Below, piece by piece: positions 25,439 through 33,218 of a stretch of 34,918 nucleotides of DNA. Within the stretch, counting starts at the first letter, position 1. Each line of letters begins with the position of its first letter. Under the pieces are notes generated by a model. It had not been told where the DNA came from, ran no database searches, and saw only the letters and a program-made list of their open reading frames with translations. Origin of the DNA: Ignavibacteria bacterium (GTDB lineage: Bacteria; Bacteroidota; Ignavibacteria; UBA10030); contig VGWB01000013.1 of NCBI GenBank assembly GCA_016873755.1, positions 1-34,918 on the forward strand, read 5' to 3'. The position numbers were made by a program, and so were the translations under genes.

Positions 25439-25555
25439 ATGATCGTGGCGACCAAACCGCACGTTGAACACACCAGGCACGTCTTTCGCTTCCGGAAGTG
25501 TACAAACAAGGGACGGGGGATGAATTCGCCGAGAAGGGATCAAACTCGAAAATAG
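25439..25555 (+). pseudogene. Relic of a kinase start, or a small ORF
   Basis: A 38-codon frame starts after GAGGAGG with MIVATKPHVEH. The leader before it aligns with the leader of the kinase gene (GCACC..CAACTGTCCCGA against GCGCAAGTCCCGA), and MIVATKPH echoes MIGATISH. The distance from TAGCTTTG to the ATG is 59 bases here and 58 in the kinase. So this looks like a diverged copy of the kinase promoter and first codons. The rest of the peptide is basic and matches nothing. Confidence 0.45.
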
Positions 25556-25686
25556 CAGTCAATGGTTTTTGTCCTGCTTTTCGATTCTGCTCAATGCGGT
25601 TTTCTCAGATGCCGAATGAGCGGATTGTGCTTTAGGTAGCATCGGATCAAAACAACTCAAAATGTGGAACAGACAATGGAGGCATT

Positions 25687-26982
25687 ATGTGGAACAGACG
25701 TGATTTCCTTCGGGGCTGCGTGGCTGGTGTCGGCGTGCTGACCGGCACGGGTGAGAACGTTCTCGCACGGATTCTCGCGGCGGGACGCGACACGGCGCAT
25801 CTGAGCCCCGAACAGCTTGCTGACGACGAGGACTTCTGGTTCGAAGTCCAGCAGGCGTTCACCGAAGACCGCAATATCATCAACTTGAACAACGGCACCA
25901 TCCAGAACGGCCTTCGCATCGTCCAGGACGCGGTACGGCGGCACAGCGAATTTTCAGGCAACGCCGCATGGCACTCGATGGCCATCTTGGCGAGAGAAAT
26001 CGAGAGCTGCCGGCGGCGGCTGGCATCCCACCTGGGTTGCGATCCCGAAGAGCTCGTTATCTGCCGCGGCGGAACGGAGGCTGGCCAGATCCCGATCATG
26101 GGACTCGACTTGAAGCGCGGTGATGAGGTGGTCATCACGAACCAAGACTACCCGCGGCTGATCAGTTCGTGGAAACAGCGTGAGAAGCGCGATGGCATTG
26201 TGCTCAAGATCGTCCCGCTTCCTGCCCCGCCCGTGCCGCTCGACAAGTTCTATCAACTTGTGGAGCAACAGGTGACTCCACGGACGAAGCTGATCCACGT
26301 CTGTCACATGACGCATTGGACGGGCCAGATGGCGCCAATGCGCAGGATCGCGGACATGGCGCACCCGAAAGGCATCGAAGTGCTCGTCGATGGTGCGCAC
26401 GGCTTTATGCACGTGCCGTTCAAGCTCGCGGACTTAGGGTGCGACTATTACACGGCGAGCTTGCACAAGTGGCTGATGGCGCCGCCCGGGAACGGCTTCG
26501 TGCGGATTCCGAAGGACCGGATCTCGAAGGTGTGGCCGTTAACGCCGCCATGGTCAGACGACCCGAATAACATCCGCCGCTTCGAAGACGTAGGGACGCG
26601 CACGCCGTCGAACCGTGTTGCCATCGCCGAGGCGATCACATTCAACGAAGGGATCGGCATCGAGAGGAAATCGGCGCGCATCCGGTACCTCAAAGAGCGC
26701 TGGGCCAACCGGCTCCGCACCCTCTCGCGGGTGCGATTCTACTCGAGCTCGGAACCCGCCGAATCCTGTGGGGTAGCCACCTTCGGCATTGAGGGAATGG
26801 ACATGGCGAAGCTTGCCGGGCATCTGCTCGACAAGTGGGGTATCGTCGTATCGCCGATGAAGCACCCTGATGGATTGATCGACGGAATTCGGATCGTAGT
26901 GAATGTGTCGCTCTCAGCGAGGGAAATCGACTACTTCGCTGACGTCATGGAGGGCATCATCAAGAAGGGCTCGCTCATGTGA
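25687..26982 (+). CDS. Tat-exported class V aminotransferase-fold PLP enzyme
   Basis: A 431-residue PLP protein of the aminotransferase class V / isopenicillin-N-epimerase-like group. It carries a Tat signal (MWNRRDFLRGCVAG), unusual for a PLP enzyme because the cofactor must be loaded before export. INLNNGTIQNGLR near residue 60, CRGGTEAGQIPI (cofactor phosphate loop), VDGAHGFMHVPF with Asp235, and the Schiff-base Lys261 in YTASLHKWLMAPPGNGF are all intact. GGAGG precedes the ATG. A 13-base copy of the gene start (ATGTGGAACAGAC) lies 25 bases upstream. The substrate is unknown; amino acid racemase, desulfurase-like or epimerase activity are candidates. Confidence 0.88.
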   Translation: MWNRRDFLRGCVAGVGVLTGTGENVLARILAAGRDTAHLSPEQLADDEDFWFEVQQAFTEDRNIINLNNGTIQNGLRIVQDAVRRHSEFSGNAAWHSMAILAREIESCRRRLASHLGCDPEELVICRGGTEAGQIPIMGLDLKRGDEVVITNQDYPRLISSWKQREKRDGIVLKIVPLPAPPVPLDKFYQLVEQQVTPRTKLIHVCHMTHWTGQMAPMRRIADMAHPKGIEVLVDGAHGFMHVPFKLADLGCDYYTASLHKWLMAPPGNGFVRIPKDRISKVWPLTPPWSDDPNNIRRFEDVGTRTPSNRVAIAEAITFNEGIGIERKSARIRYLKERWANRLRTLSRVRFYSSSEPAESCGVATFGIEGMDMAKLAGHLLDKWGIVVSPMKHPDGLIDGIRIVVNVSLSAREIDYFADVMEGIIKKGSLM

Positions 26983-27280
26983 GCTTGTGAGCGTTGAGAT
27001 GACTTTGTTTGGCGATCACTAGAGCCAAAGGCTCCTTCCCGAACCCTGCCCCGACTACTTCCCCGCCTGTCCCGCTCAAGGCAAAATTGCCAAAGGGCGG
27101 GATGCCGTACAGCGGCAAACGACACAGTCGGGCAGAATTGCCTCAGCGCAGTCACATGGGCAGATGGTTCAGAAATCCCCAATCTAAAACCTGTCCTCTG
27201 CCAAAGGATAGGTTGACCCAAATGTGTCCTTGATAAAATGACACACAGCAATCCCAGGCAAGGTCCACGCAGTCATAGGT
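26983..27280. other. Gap upstream of the truncated ATPase
   Basis: No gene. TGTGTC (27223-27228) and GACACA (27240-27245) form a short inverted repeat just where ATPase homology breaks off, possibly the trace of an insertion or excision. Confidence 0.35.
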
Positions 27281-28504
27281 ATGCGTCGCGCCGGCAAAAC
27301 AACGTTCCTTCATCAACTGCGATCTGAGCGGCACAAACTCCATCCTCCCGAGAGGGCCGTCTACATAAGCTTCGATGATGACCGGCTGATGGACTTGCCA
27401 GCGGGACAACTGAGCCAACTCCTCGAGGAATATTATCGCCGATATCCTGAGCTTCGTGGCAAAGAGACGGTCTTCTGGTATCTCGATGAGATTCAACTGG
27501 TCAACGGCTGGGAACGGTTCGTCCGCAGGGTGCTTGATTCCGAACGGGTTGAGGTGGCTGTGTCCGGCTCATCTGCCCGGCTTCTCAGTCGGGAAATCCA
27601 CACCTCACTGCGCGGCCGCAGTGTGGAAACTGTCATCCGGCCTTTCAGCTTTCGGGAATTCCTGCGGCATCGCGGTGAAGAGCCAGCAATGTCCGTTGAA
27701 CGGTTGACAGCGAATGAGCGCTCTCTCATCGAAAAGCGTTTTCGTGAATATCTGCAGGAAGGTGGATTTCCAGAAGCTCAGGGGCTTCCGGGAAGCTCGC
27801 GGACAGAACTTCTGCAGGGCTACGTAGACACTGTGCTCTTCCGCGATATTTTGGAACGGTATCGTATCACCCAAGTGTCTGCGCTACGATGGCTTGTGCG
27901 ACAGTGTCTGCGCAATCCCGCTGGTGCGATAAGCGTGCATCGACTGTACAAAGACCTGAGATCCCAAGGCCATGGTGTGTCGAAGGACGCGCTCCACGCA
28001 ATGTTTGCGCATCTCTCGGACGCTTTTCTTATCAGCGCTGTGCCGCTCTCCACTGACTCGGAACGGAAACGGAACTCCAATCCGCGCAAGATCTATCCTG
28101 TCGACCCGGCGTTGATCCACGCGTTCGATGTCACCGGCCGTGCGAACGAAGGCCACGCGTTGGAAACTGTCGTGCTGGGCGAACTCGAGAGACGGAAAGC
28201 GGAAGTCGGATACGTGAAGTCCACTTCCGGATTCGAAGTAGACTTCCACGCGCGTTTCCTGGATGGCAAAGATGAGCTGATTCAAGTGTGCGCCGATCTC
28301 TCTTCTGCGCAGATACGAGAGAGAGAGCTCAGGGCCTTGCGGGAAGCGTCGCATGAACACCCGCGAGCCCTCAAACGAGTGCTCTTGTTGGACCACGAGC
28401 AGGCGATACAAATGCAGCAGCTCGAGGTCAGTGTCCAGACTGTATATGAGTGGCTGAAGAGATTTTTATCATTTTTCTTTCCCCAAAGGGTGATCGTGGC
28501 ATGA
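27281..28504 (+). pseudogene. 5'-truncated AAA ATPase with DUF4143 domain
   Basis: A long frame of the AAA_14/DUF4143 ATPase family, common in mobile and defence-like regions but of unclear role. It starts exactly in the Walker A loop (MRRAGKTTFL). The family strand before it is still readable upstream (IPGKVHAVIG), but an in-frame TGA at 27239-27241 cuts it off, so the usual 40-60 N-terminal residues are missing. Walker B is FWYLDEIQ (Asp69). SGSSARLL and RPFSFREFL follow, then the DUF4143 nuclease-like part with STSGFEVDFHA. The C-terminus runs on into the IS4 remnant, overlapping its ATG by 4 bases. Without a complete P-loop strand it is probably inactive. Confidence 0.7.
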
Positions 28505-28770
28505 ATATTGGCAGAACCGTCTTCTCGCAGTTGATGGACTTTATTCCCGTGCACGAGTTCCGGTCCATCGTCAAGCGCCACCATGGCGAGCATCGCTTCC
28601 GAAGCTTCTCATGTTGGGAACAGTTTCTCTGCATGGCGTTCGCACAACTGACCTATCGCGAGAGTCTGCGCGACATCGAGACGTGCCTTCGTTCACCGGG
28701 AAGCAAGCTCTACCACTGCGGCATTCGTTCTCGCATTGCTCGCTCAACACTCGCTGATGCCAACCGCTTT
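28501..28770 (+). mobile_element. IS4-family transposase remnant (DUF4372 N-terminus)
   Basis: About 90 codons from ATG 28501 encode the N-terminal DUF4372 domain of an IS4-group transposase: GRTVFSQLMDFIP, FRSFSCWEQFLCMAFAQLTY, RESLRDIETCLRS, LYHCGIRS and RSTLADAN. Homology stops after DANR, where the complete transposase would continue with the DDE catalytic domain. The sequence then changes to the 3' end of the minus-strand SDR gene. The DDE domain and the right end of the element are gone, so it cannot move itself. Confidence 0.85.
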
Positions 28771-29785
28771 AAGCCGGGCACTCAGGCAGGAAGGCGCGTT
28801 CAAAGTAGCGACACGAGTCCGCGATCGTGCTCTCAAAAGGAGTGTAGGTGAGGGAAAACGCATCCATGCTCTTCTTATTGGAGTAGTAGACATGCCATCC
28901 GCTCAGCCTCCCGTACGCAAAGGAGATGAGGGGCCGATTTTCTGAAAGAAAGCTCGCAAGCTCCATTATCCCGCCTGCAATCGAGAGAATCATTCCCGGA
29001 ATCTTGATCGGCCAGACGTGTGAACGCTTGCCGGCATAGGCCGCAATTGTCTCGATGACTTTCGCGTATTCCACGTTCGCCCCCGCGACTAGGTAGATGC
29101 CTGTGATATCTGTTCGATCGACGGCTGACCTGATAGCTGCGCAGACGTCGCGAACATCGACTATTCCAAGACCTCCGGCAAAAGAGCCGAAGAGGAACCC
29201 CCGGTAGATTCTGTCGTAGATTTGATTATGCGGCGTTGAGATGTTCGGATCCCCGGGCCCCATGATGGAAGCCGGACAGAGAATAACGGCGTGAAGCCCA
29301 TCGTCGCGCATGGCCTTCCGTACAATTTCGTGACCACAGCGCTTGGACTGCATGTAATGAAAGGAGGACGGCCAGTTAAAGGGTGTTTCTTCGGTGGCGA
29401 GCATCTGACGCTTCTTGTGGAAGCCGACTGCGCCTACGGAGGAAATATGGATCAATCTCTTGACGTTGAAGCGAAGGCAAGCTTGGACGATATTCTCAAC
29501 GCCCTGAACGTTCACACTGTAAAGACGCTCTTTGTCTCTTCTCCAATAGGAGATCAGACCAGCCAGATGAATAACGACATCGCTGCCGTCTACCGCGCGG
29601 AAGATGTCGTCGCGACACTCAACGTGTCCCTCTACAACACGAAGGTCATATGCGTCGATAGTTCTTCGAAACGGGTCATCAGGCATCACGAAGACTGTGA
29701 TCGATTCCTTCCCGTATTTGGCAACGAGCAGAGGAAGCAGGACTGAGCCAACGAACCCAGTCGCACCGGTAAGAAGTATCCTCAT
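28769..29785 (-). CDS. NAD-dependent epimerase/dehydratase (extended SDR)
   Basis: A 338-residue extended short-chain dehydrogenase, in the style of 3-beta-HSD, dihydroflavonol reductase or nucleotide-sugar epimerases. The cofactor motif is LLTGATGFVGSVLLPLL, followed by VIHLAGLISY, the active-site Ser in HISSVGAVG, and Tyr144/Lys148 in HYMQSK. LGIVDVRDVCAAI is typical. The C-terminus is short and its stop codon lies right at the junction with the IS4 remnant, so the last residues may have been lost or changed. Its first 50 codons are duplicated at 18031-18186. Substrate unknown; it stands alone on the minus strand. Confidence 0.85.
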   Translation of the reverse strand: MRILLTGATGFVGSVLLPLLVAKYGKESITVFVMPDDPFRRTIDAYDLRVVEGHVECRDDIFRAVDGSDVVIHLAGLISYWRRDKERLYSVNVQGVENIVQACLRFNVKRLIHISSVGAVGFHKKRQMLATEETPFNWPSSFHYMQSKRCGHEIVRKAMRDDGLHAVILCPASIMGPGDPNISTPHNQIYDRIYRGFLFGSFAGGLGIVDVRDVCAAIRSAVDRTDITGIYLVAGANVEYAKVIETIAAYAGKRSHVWPIKIPGMILSIAGGIMELASFLSENRPLISFAYGRLSGWHVYYSNKKSMDAFSLTYTPFESTIADSCRYFERAFLPECPA

Positions 29786-30017
29786 GAGCGGGTATTCCGA
29801 TTACCTTTCCGTACCAATCTTCAGCGATCTGTGCCTCCAATATACGCGAGATCGGTGTCACCCAAAAGCGGAGGAAGAGGAAAAGCTGAATGCTTACCCA
29901 CAACCTGCTACGGAAACGTCCTCCTTGGTGCGATCAGGCGGCGGTTCCAATCTTGGACCCAAAATCGTCAAGCGTGCTGCCTTACCCCTCCAGCAGTGGG
30001 ACAGAAAGTTTGGCGCA
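29786..30017. other. Gap between SDR and kinase genes
   Basis: No gene is recognised. The kinase promoter begins at 30018; no promoter for the minus-strand SDR gene was recognised. Confidence 0.4.
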
Positions 30018-30049
30018 TTTGCCTTTCAACCTGAACTGAAGTAGCTTTG
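30018..30049 (+). promoter_or_regulatory. Bacteroidota-type promoter of the kinase gene, copy 2
   Basis: TTTG (30018-30021), 20 bases, TAGCTTTG (30042-30049), then 58 bases to the ATG with GAAGGAG as ribosome site. The spacing and the TAnnTTTG octamer fit the FCB primary sigma factor consensus. Confidence 0.65.
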
Positions 30050-30107
30050 TGTCGTAGAATCTACCTGCCGTTAGCGCAAGTCCCGATACTCACCGAAGGA
30101 GATCACT

Positions 30108-32345
30108 ATGATTGGGGCAACAATCTCTCACTATAAGATTCTTGAGAAACTCGGTGGCGGAGGCATGGGCATCGTTTATAAAGCCGAAGACACCCGCCTC
30201 AAGCGCACGGTCGCCCTGAAATTCCTCCCACCTGATCTCACCCGTGACCCCGAAGCCAAAGAACGTTTCGCCCACGAAGCCCAGGCTGCCTCCGCGCTCG
30301 ATCATCCCAACATCTGCAACATCCATGACATTGGCGACACGGATGACGGGCAGTTCTTCATCGTTATGGCCTGTTACGAGGGAGAAAGCCTCAAGGAACG
30401 GCTCCAGCGAGGATCGCTTGGGATTGATGAAGCTCTCGAGATTGCCGGTCAGGTGGCTTCCGGGCTTTCGAAGGCGCACGAGAAGGGCATTGCTCACCGC
30501 GACATCAAACCGGCAAACATCATGCTCACGAGCGATGGCGGAGCGAAGATTCTAGATTTTGGTCTGGCCAAACTCGCGGGACGCGCCCGGCTCACCAAGA
30601 CAGGAACAACCGTTGGCACCATCGCCTACATGTCGCCGGAGCAGGCCCGCGGCGAGGAGGTTGATGGAAGGACAGATATTTGGTCGTTGGGGGTGGTTCT
30701 CTACGAGATGATGACTGGCCGGCTGCCGTTCGAAAGCGATTATGACCAGGCGATGATCTATTCCATTCTCAATGAACAACCGAAGCCGCTGAAAAGTGTA
30801 CGGCCGGATGTTCCGGCCGAATTGGAGGAGGTGGTGAGGAAGGCTCTGCAGAAAGATTTTCGGGGACGCTTTCAGCTTATGGACGAGTTGCTCACGGATC
30901 TTCGTGCTGTGAAGAAACACCTTGAGGCCAAGAGCAGCAAACTCCATCACGACGCGAGGATGTCTTTGCCTTCGATCGCTGTCCTCCCTTTTGTCAACAT
31001 GAGCGCGGATCCGGAGAATGAATACTTCAGCGACGGCCTGGCCGAAGAGATTATCAACGCGCTGACGCGGATTCCCGGGCTCCGGGTGATCGCCCGGACG
31101 TCCTCGTTCATGGTGGGGCGCTTGGGGCTCGACGTCCGGGAGGCCGGAGCACGGCTCGGTGTCGAGAGCATCCTCGAAGGGAGTGTGCGCCGGGCGGGCT
31201 CCCGGGTGCGGGTGACGGCGCAGCTCGTCTCGACGCGCGACGGCTCCCACCTGTGGAGCGAGCGCTACGACCGCGAGCTGACCGACCTGCTGGCCCTCGA
31301 GGATGACGTGGCGGCGGCCATCGCCGAACACCTACGGGGCGAGTTGGGCCGGGCAGGGGGAGAGCGAAGGCGCCAGGCGGTCAACCACGAGGCCTACGTG
31401 AGCTTCCTCGAAGGGCGGCACCACTTCGCGAGGGGAACGCCCGAGGCCTTGATGAAAGCAACGGTGTGCTACCAACGCGCGACCGAACAGGACCCTGGCT
31501 TCGCACTGGCGTACGACTCGCTCGCGGAGCTGCACTGGTTTCTGGGGTTTTTTGGCAACGTGCCCCCGCGCGATGCATTCTCCAGGAGCACTTGGTACGC
31601 TCTGCGGGCGCTGGAGCTGGACGACACACTGGCCGAGACCCACGCCCTGCTGGGCATGCTCCGCAAGGAGCTCGACTACAACTGGCCCGAGGTTGACCGC
31701 GAGTGCCATCGGGCCCTGGAGCTGAACCGCGAATCGCCGCTGGTGCGCCTGCGGTACGCAATCAGCGGACTTATGCCGCACGGTCGGGTCGTCGAAGCGA
31801 TAGGCGAGCTCGACGCCGTCGTACGGGTCGACCCGCTGTCGATCCCCAGTCGCTGGTGGCTCGCCGTGATGTTGTACTTCTCGCGGCAGCTGGAACGTAT
31901 GGCCGAGGAGGGCCAGCAAATCATTGCGCTCGATCCCAACCACTTCCTTGGTCACTGGGTTGTCGGTATGCAGCGGGACGCGATTGCCGCCGGTGCCAAG
32001 GCGGTAGCCGCCCTAGAGAAGGCGCACGAATTGTCGGGCGGGAGCCCATTCACCATGGGCTTCCTAGCCTACGCCTGCGGGCGCGCGGGACGACCAGACG
32101 ACGCCCGCCGTCTGATTGAGAGCGCGCGCGCAATCGCAGCGAAAGCCTACGTTCCCCCGTCGACCTTCGCGCTCGGTCACGTCGGTCTGGATCAGTGGGA
32201 CGCCGCCTTCGACTGGTGGAACCGGGCGATCGAGGTTCGCGACCCGCTCGTCATGCCGGTGAAGAGCTACCCGTTCTTCGACCCGGTACGCGGTGACGCG
32301 CGTTACCAGGAGATGCTGCGCCTCATGAACCTTTCCGAGGGCTAA
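30108..32345 (+). CDS. Serine/threonine protein kinase with FlgO-like and TPR regions
   Basis: A 745-residue cytoplasmic signalling protein. Residues 10-275 are a bacterial Hanks-type kinase: glycine loop LGGGGMGIVYKAED, Lys38 in VALKFL, catalytic HRDIKPAN (Asp132), DFGLAK (Asp150) and GTIAYMSPEQ. Residues about 288-430 match the FlgO/adenylate-cyclase-associated domain (SIAVLPFVNMSADPENEYF, SDGLAEEIINALTRIPGL, RVRVTAQLVSTRDGSHLW). Tetratricopeptide-like helices run to the end. No transmembrane segment. From about 31060 the DNA is much more GC-rich: 43 of 60 bases at 31081-31140 and 46 of 60 at 31201-31260, against 27 of 60 at 30121-30180 and 32 of 60 at 30901-30960. The gene therefore looks like a fusion of a native kinase with a foreign sensor part. 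The target is unknown. Confidence 0.9.
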   Translation: MIGATISHYKILEKLGGGGMGIVYKAEDTRLKRTVALKFLPPDLTRDPEAKERFAHEAQAASALDHPNICNIHDIGDTDDGQFFIVMACYEGESLKERLQRGSLGIDEALEIAGQVASGLSKAHEKGIAHRDIKPANIMLTSDGGAKILDFGLAKLAGRARLTKTGTTVGTIAYMSPEQARGEEVDGRTDIWSLGVVLYEMMTGRLPFESDYDQAMIYSILNEQPKPLKSVRPDVPAELEEVVRKALQKDFRGRFQLMDELLTDLRAVKKHLEAKSSKLHHDARMSLPSIAVLPFVNMSADPENEYFSDGLAEEIINALTRIPGLRVIARTSSFMVGRLGLDVREAGARLGVESILEGSVRRAGSRVRVTAQLVSTRDGSHLWSERYDRELTDLLALEDDVAAAIAEHLRGELGRAGGERRRQAVNHEAYVSFLEGRHHFARGTPEALMKATVCYQRATEQDPGFALAYDSLAELHWFLGFFGNVPPRDAFSRSTWYALRALELDDTLAETHALLGMLRKELDYNWPEVDRECHRALELNRESPLVRLRYAISGLMPHGRVVEAIGELDAVVRVDPLSIPSRWWLAVMLYFSRQLERMAEEGQQIIALDPNHFLGHWVVGMQRDAIAAGAKAVAALEKAHELSGGSPFTMGFLAYACGRAGRPDDARRLIESARAIAAKAYVPPSTFALGHVGLDQWDAAFDWWNRAIEVRDPLVMPVKSYPFFDPVRGDARYQEMLRLMNLSEG

Positions 32346-32698
32346 GCGAAGACCGACAAACGCGCGCCTGTGATGCTGCGGAAGTAGTTGCGCCTACTGA
32401 TTGCTAACCTCTAGGCTATGCTTCACCTTTCAATCGGCAATCGAAAATTGAAAATTTTCCACTCCCGCCAAACAACGGCGGGATGCTCAAAGTTTCAACC
32501 ACTCACTGAGAAGCGTTCGTGGGAAACTTTGGCAGTAGCCCCAAAGGGAACCTTGTGCACCCAGTACAATTGCTGGTGGTTACTGAACTGCAGTTATCAT
32601 AGCAGCCCAAAGGAATCCCTCGTTTCCAACCACTTTCAGAAAAGGGCCAAAAACCGAGCTATTTCGATAGCCGCGTTCTACCTAGGGGGCGAGATCAT
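32346..32698. other. Gap after the kinase gene
   Basis: No gene. TCCCGCC (32463-32469) and GGCGGGA (32477-32483) form a hairpin 120 bases after the kinase stop, preceded by an A/T-rich stretch; no T-run follows, so terminator function is doubtful. Confidence 0.4.
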
Positions 32699-32884
32699 TC
32701 ATGTTAGGAGATAGTAGGTGTCATCCTCGATGGTGAAGTAGAAACGCCAGTCGCGGGTGACCCGCGCTTGCCAAATTCCTCGTGCCTCGTCATATTTCTC
32801 TGCCCCCAAGGAAGGGTGACGGAGATTTGCCAGCAGGAGAGGAACCCGACGGTCGAATGCAGCTTGGATTGCAGCCGGGGCCTG
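32699..32884 (-). pseudogene. C-terminal fragment of a RelE-type toxin
   Basis: On the minus strand, codons from about 32878 down to the TGA at 32699 encode AAIQAAFDRRVPLLLANL, then RHPSL, KYDEARGIWQARVTRDWRF and YFTIEDDTYYLL. This is the C-terminal two thirds of a RelE/ParE-fold mRNA interferase. The N-terminal part and start codon are missing: an in-frame stop lies just upstream at 32894-32896. It joins directly to the antitoxin fragment, so the toxin is dead. Confidence 0.75.
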
Positions 32885-32984
32885 CCCGTAGCTCTAGGTA
32901 GTCACCGGCACGGAGGTAAAGTTCGTCGTGAATCTTTTTCGGAATGGCTACCTGACGGCTTGCACCGATTTTGACAGCGGCCAT
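32880..32984 (-). pseudogene. N-terminal fragment of an AbrB/MazE-type antitoxin
   Basis: An ATG at 32984 with AAGGAG upstream opens MAAVKIGASRQVAIPKK then IHDELYLRAGDYLELRAG, the swapped-hairpin DNA-binding start of AbrB/SpoVT-type antitoxins. After about 35 codons the homology ends and the sequence continues as the toxin C-terminus in another frame. The antitoxin C-terminal tail and toxin N-terminus were deleted together, leaving a collapsed pair. Confidence 0.75.
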
Positions 32985-33004
32985 AACGTGTTCTCCTTCG
33001 CACA

Positions 33005-33036
33005 TTTGCCTTTGAGTCTGAACTGCCGTAGCTTTG
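33005..33036 (+). promoter_or_regulatory. Bacteroidota-type promoter, copy 3, ahead of the activase
   Basis: TTTG (33005-33008), 20 bases, TAGCTTTG (33029-33036). It is the same box arrangement as the kinase promoter, and the bases between are largely the same (CCTTT, CTGAACTG). Confidence 0.65.
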
Positions 33037-33120
33037 TACCGCTAGATTTGCCCGCCGACACTGTGGAAACACCATAGCCGTCATTTCTCCCGGTCTCGAT
33101 TCCCACCGGAGGAGGTCACT

Positions 33121-33195
33121 ATGGTCGGGGCAACAATCTCACATTACAAGATTCTTGAGAAGCTGGGTAGTGGAGGCAGGAGCCGCCTCCAGTAG
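33121..33195 (+). pseudogene. Kinase 5' remnant: 24-codon leader ending in a hairpin
   Basis: ATG 33121, after GGAGGAGG, encodes MVGATISHYKILEKLGSGG, the first 19 codons of the kinase family, and then stops at TAG 33193-33195. The end is a 7-bp hairpin: TGGAGGC (33171-33177) with GCCTCCA (33185-33191). The activase ribosome site follows 13 bases after the stop. It is a captured promoter and leader, possibly translated as a leader peptide. Confidence 0.75.
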
Positions 33196-33218
33196 CTGAA
33201 ATTCGTGCAGGAGTGACC

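Noticed and set aside
32463-32483. Rho-independent terminator of the kinase gene
   Set aside because: The stem is good but no T-run follows on the + strand.
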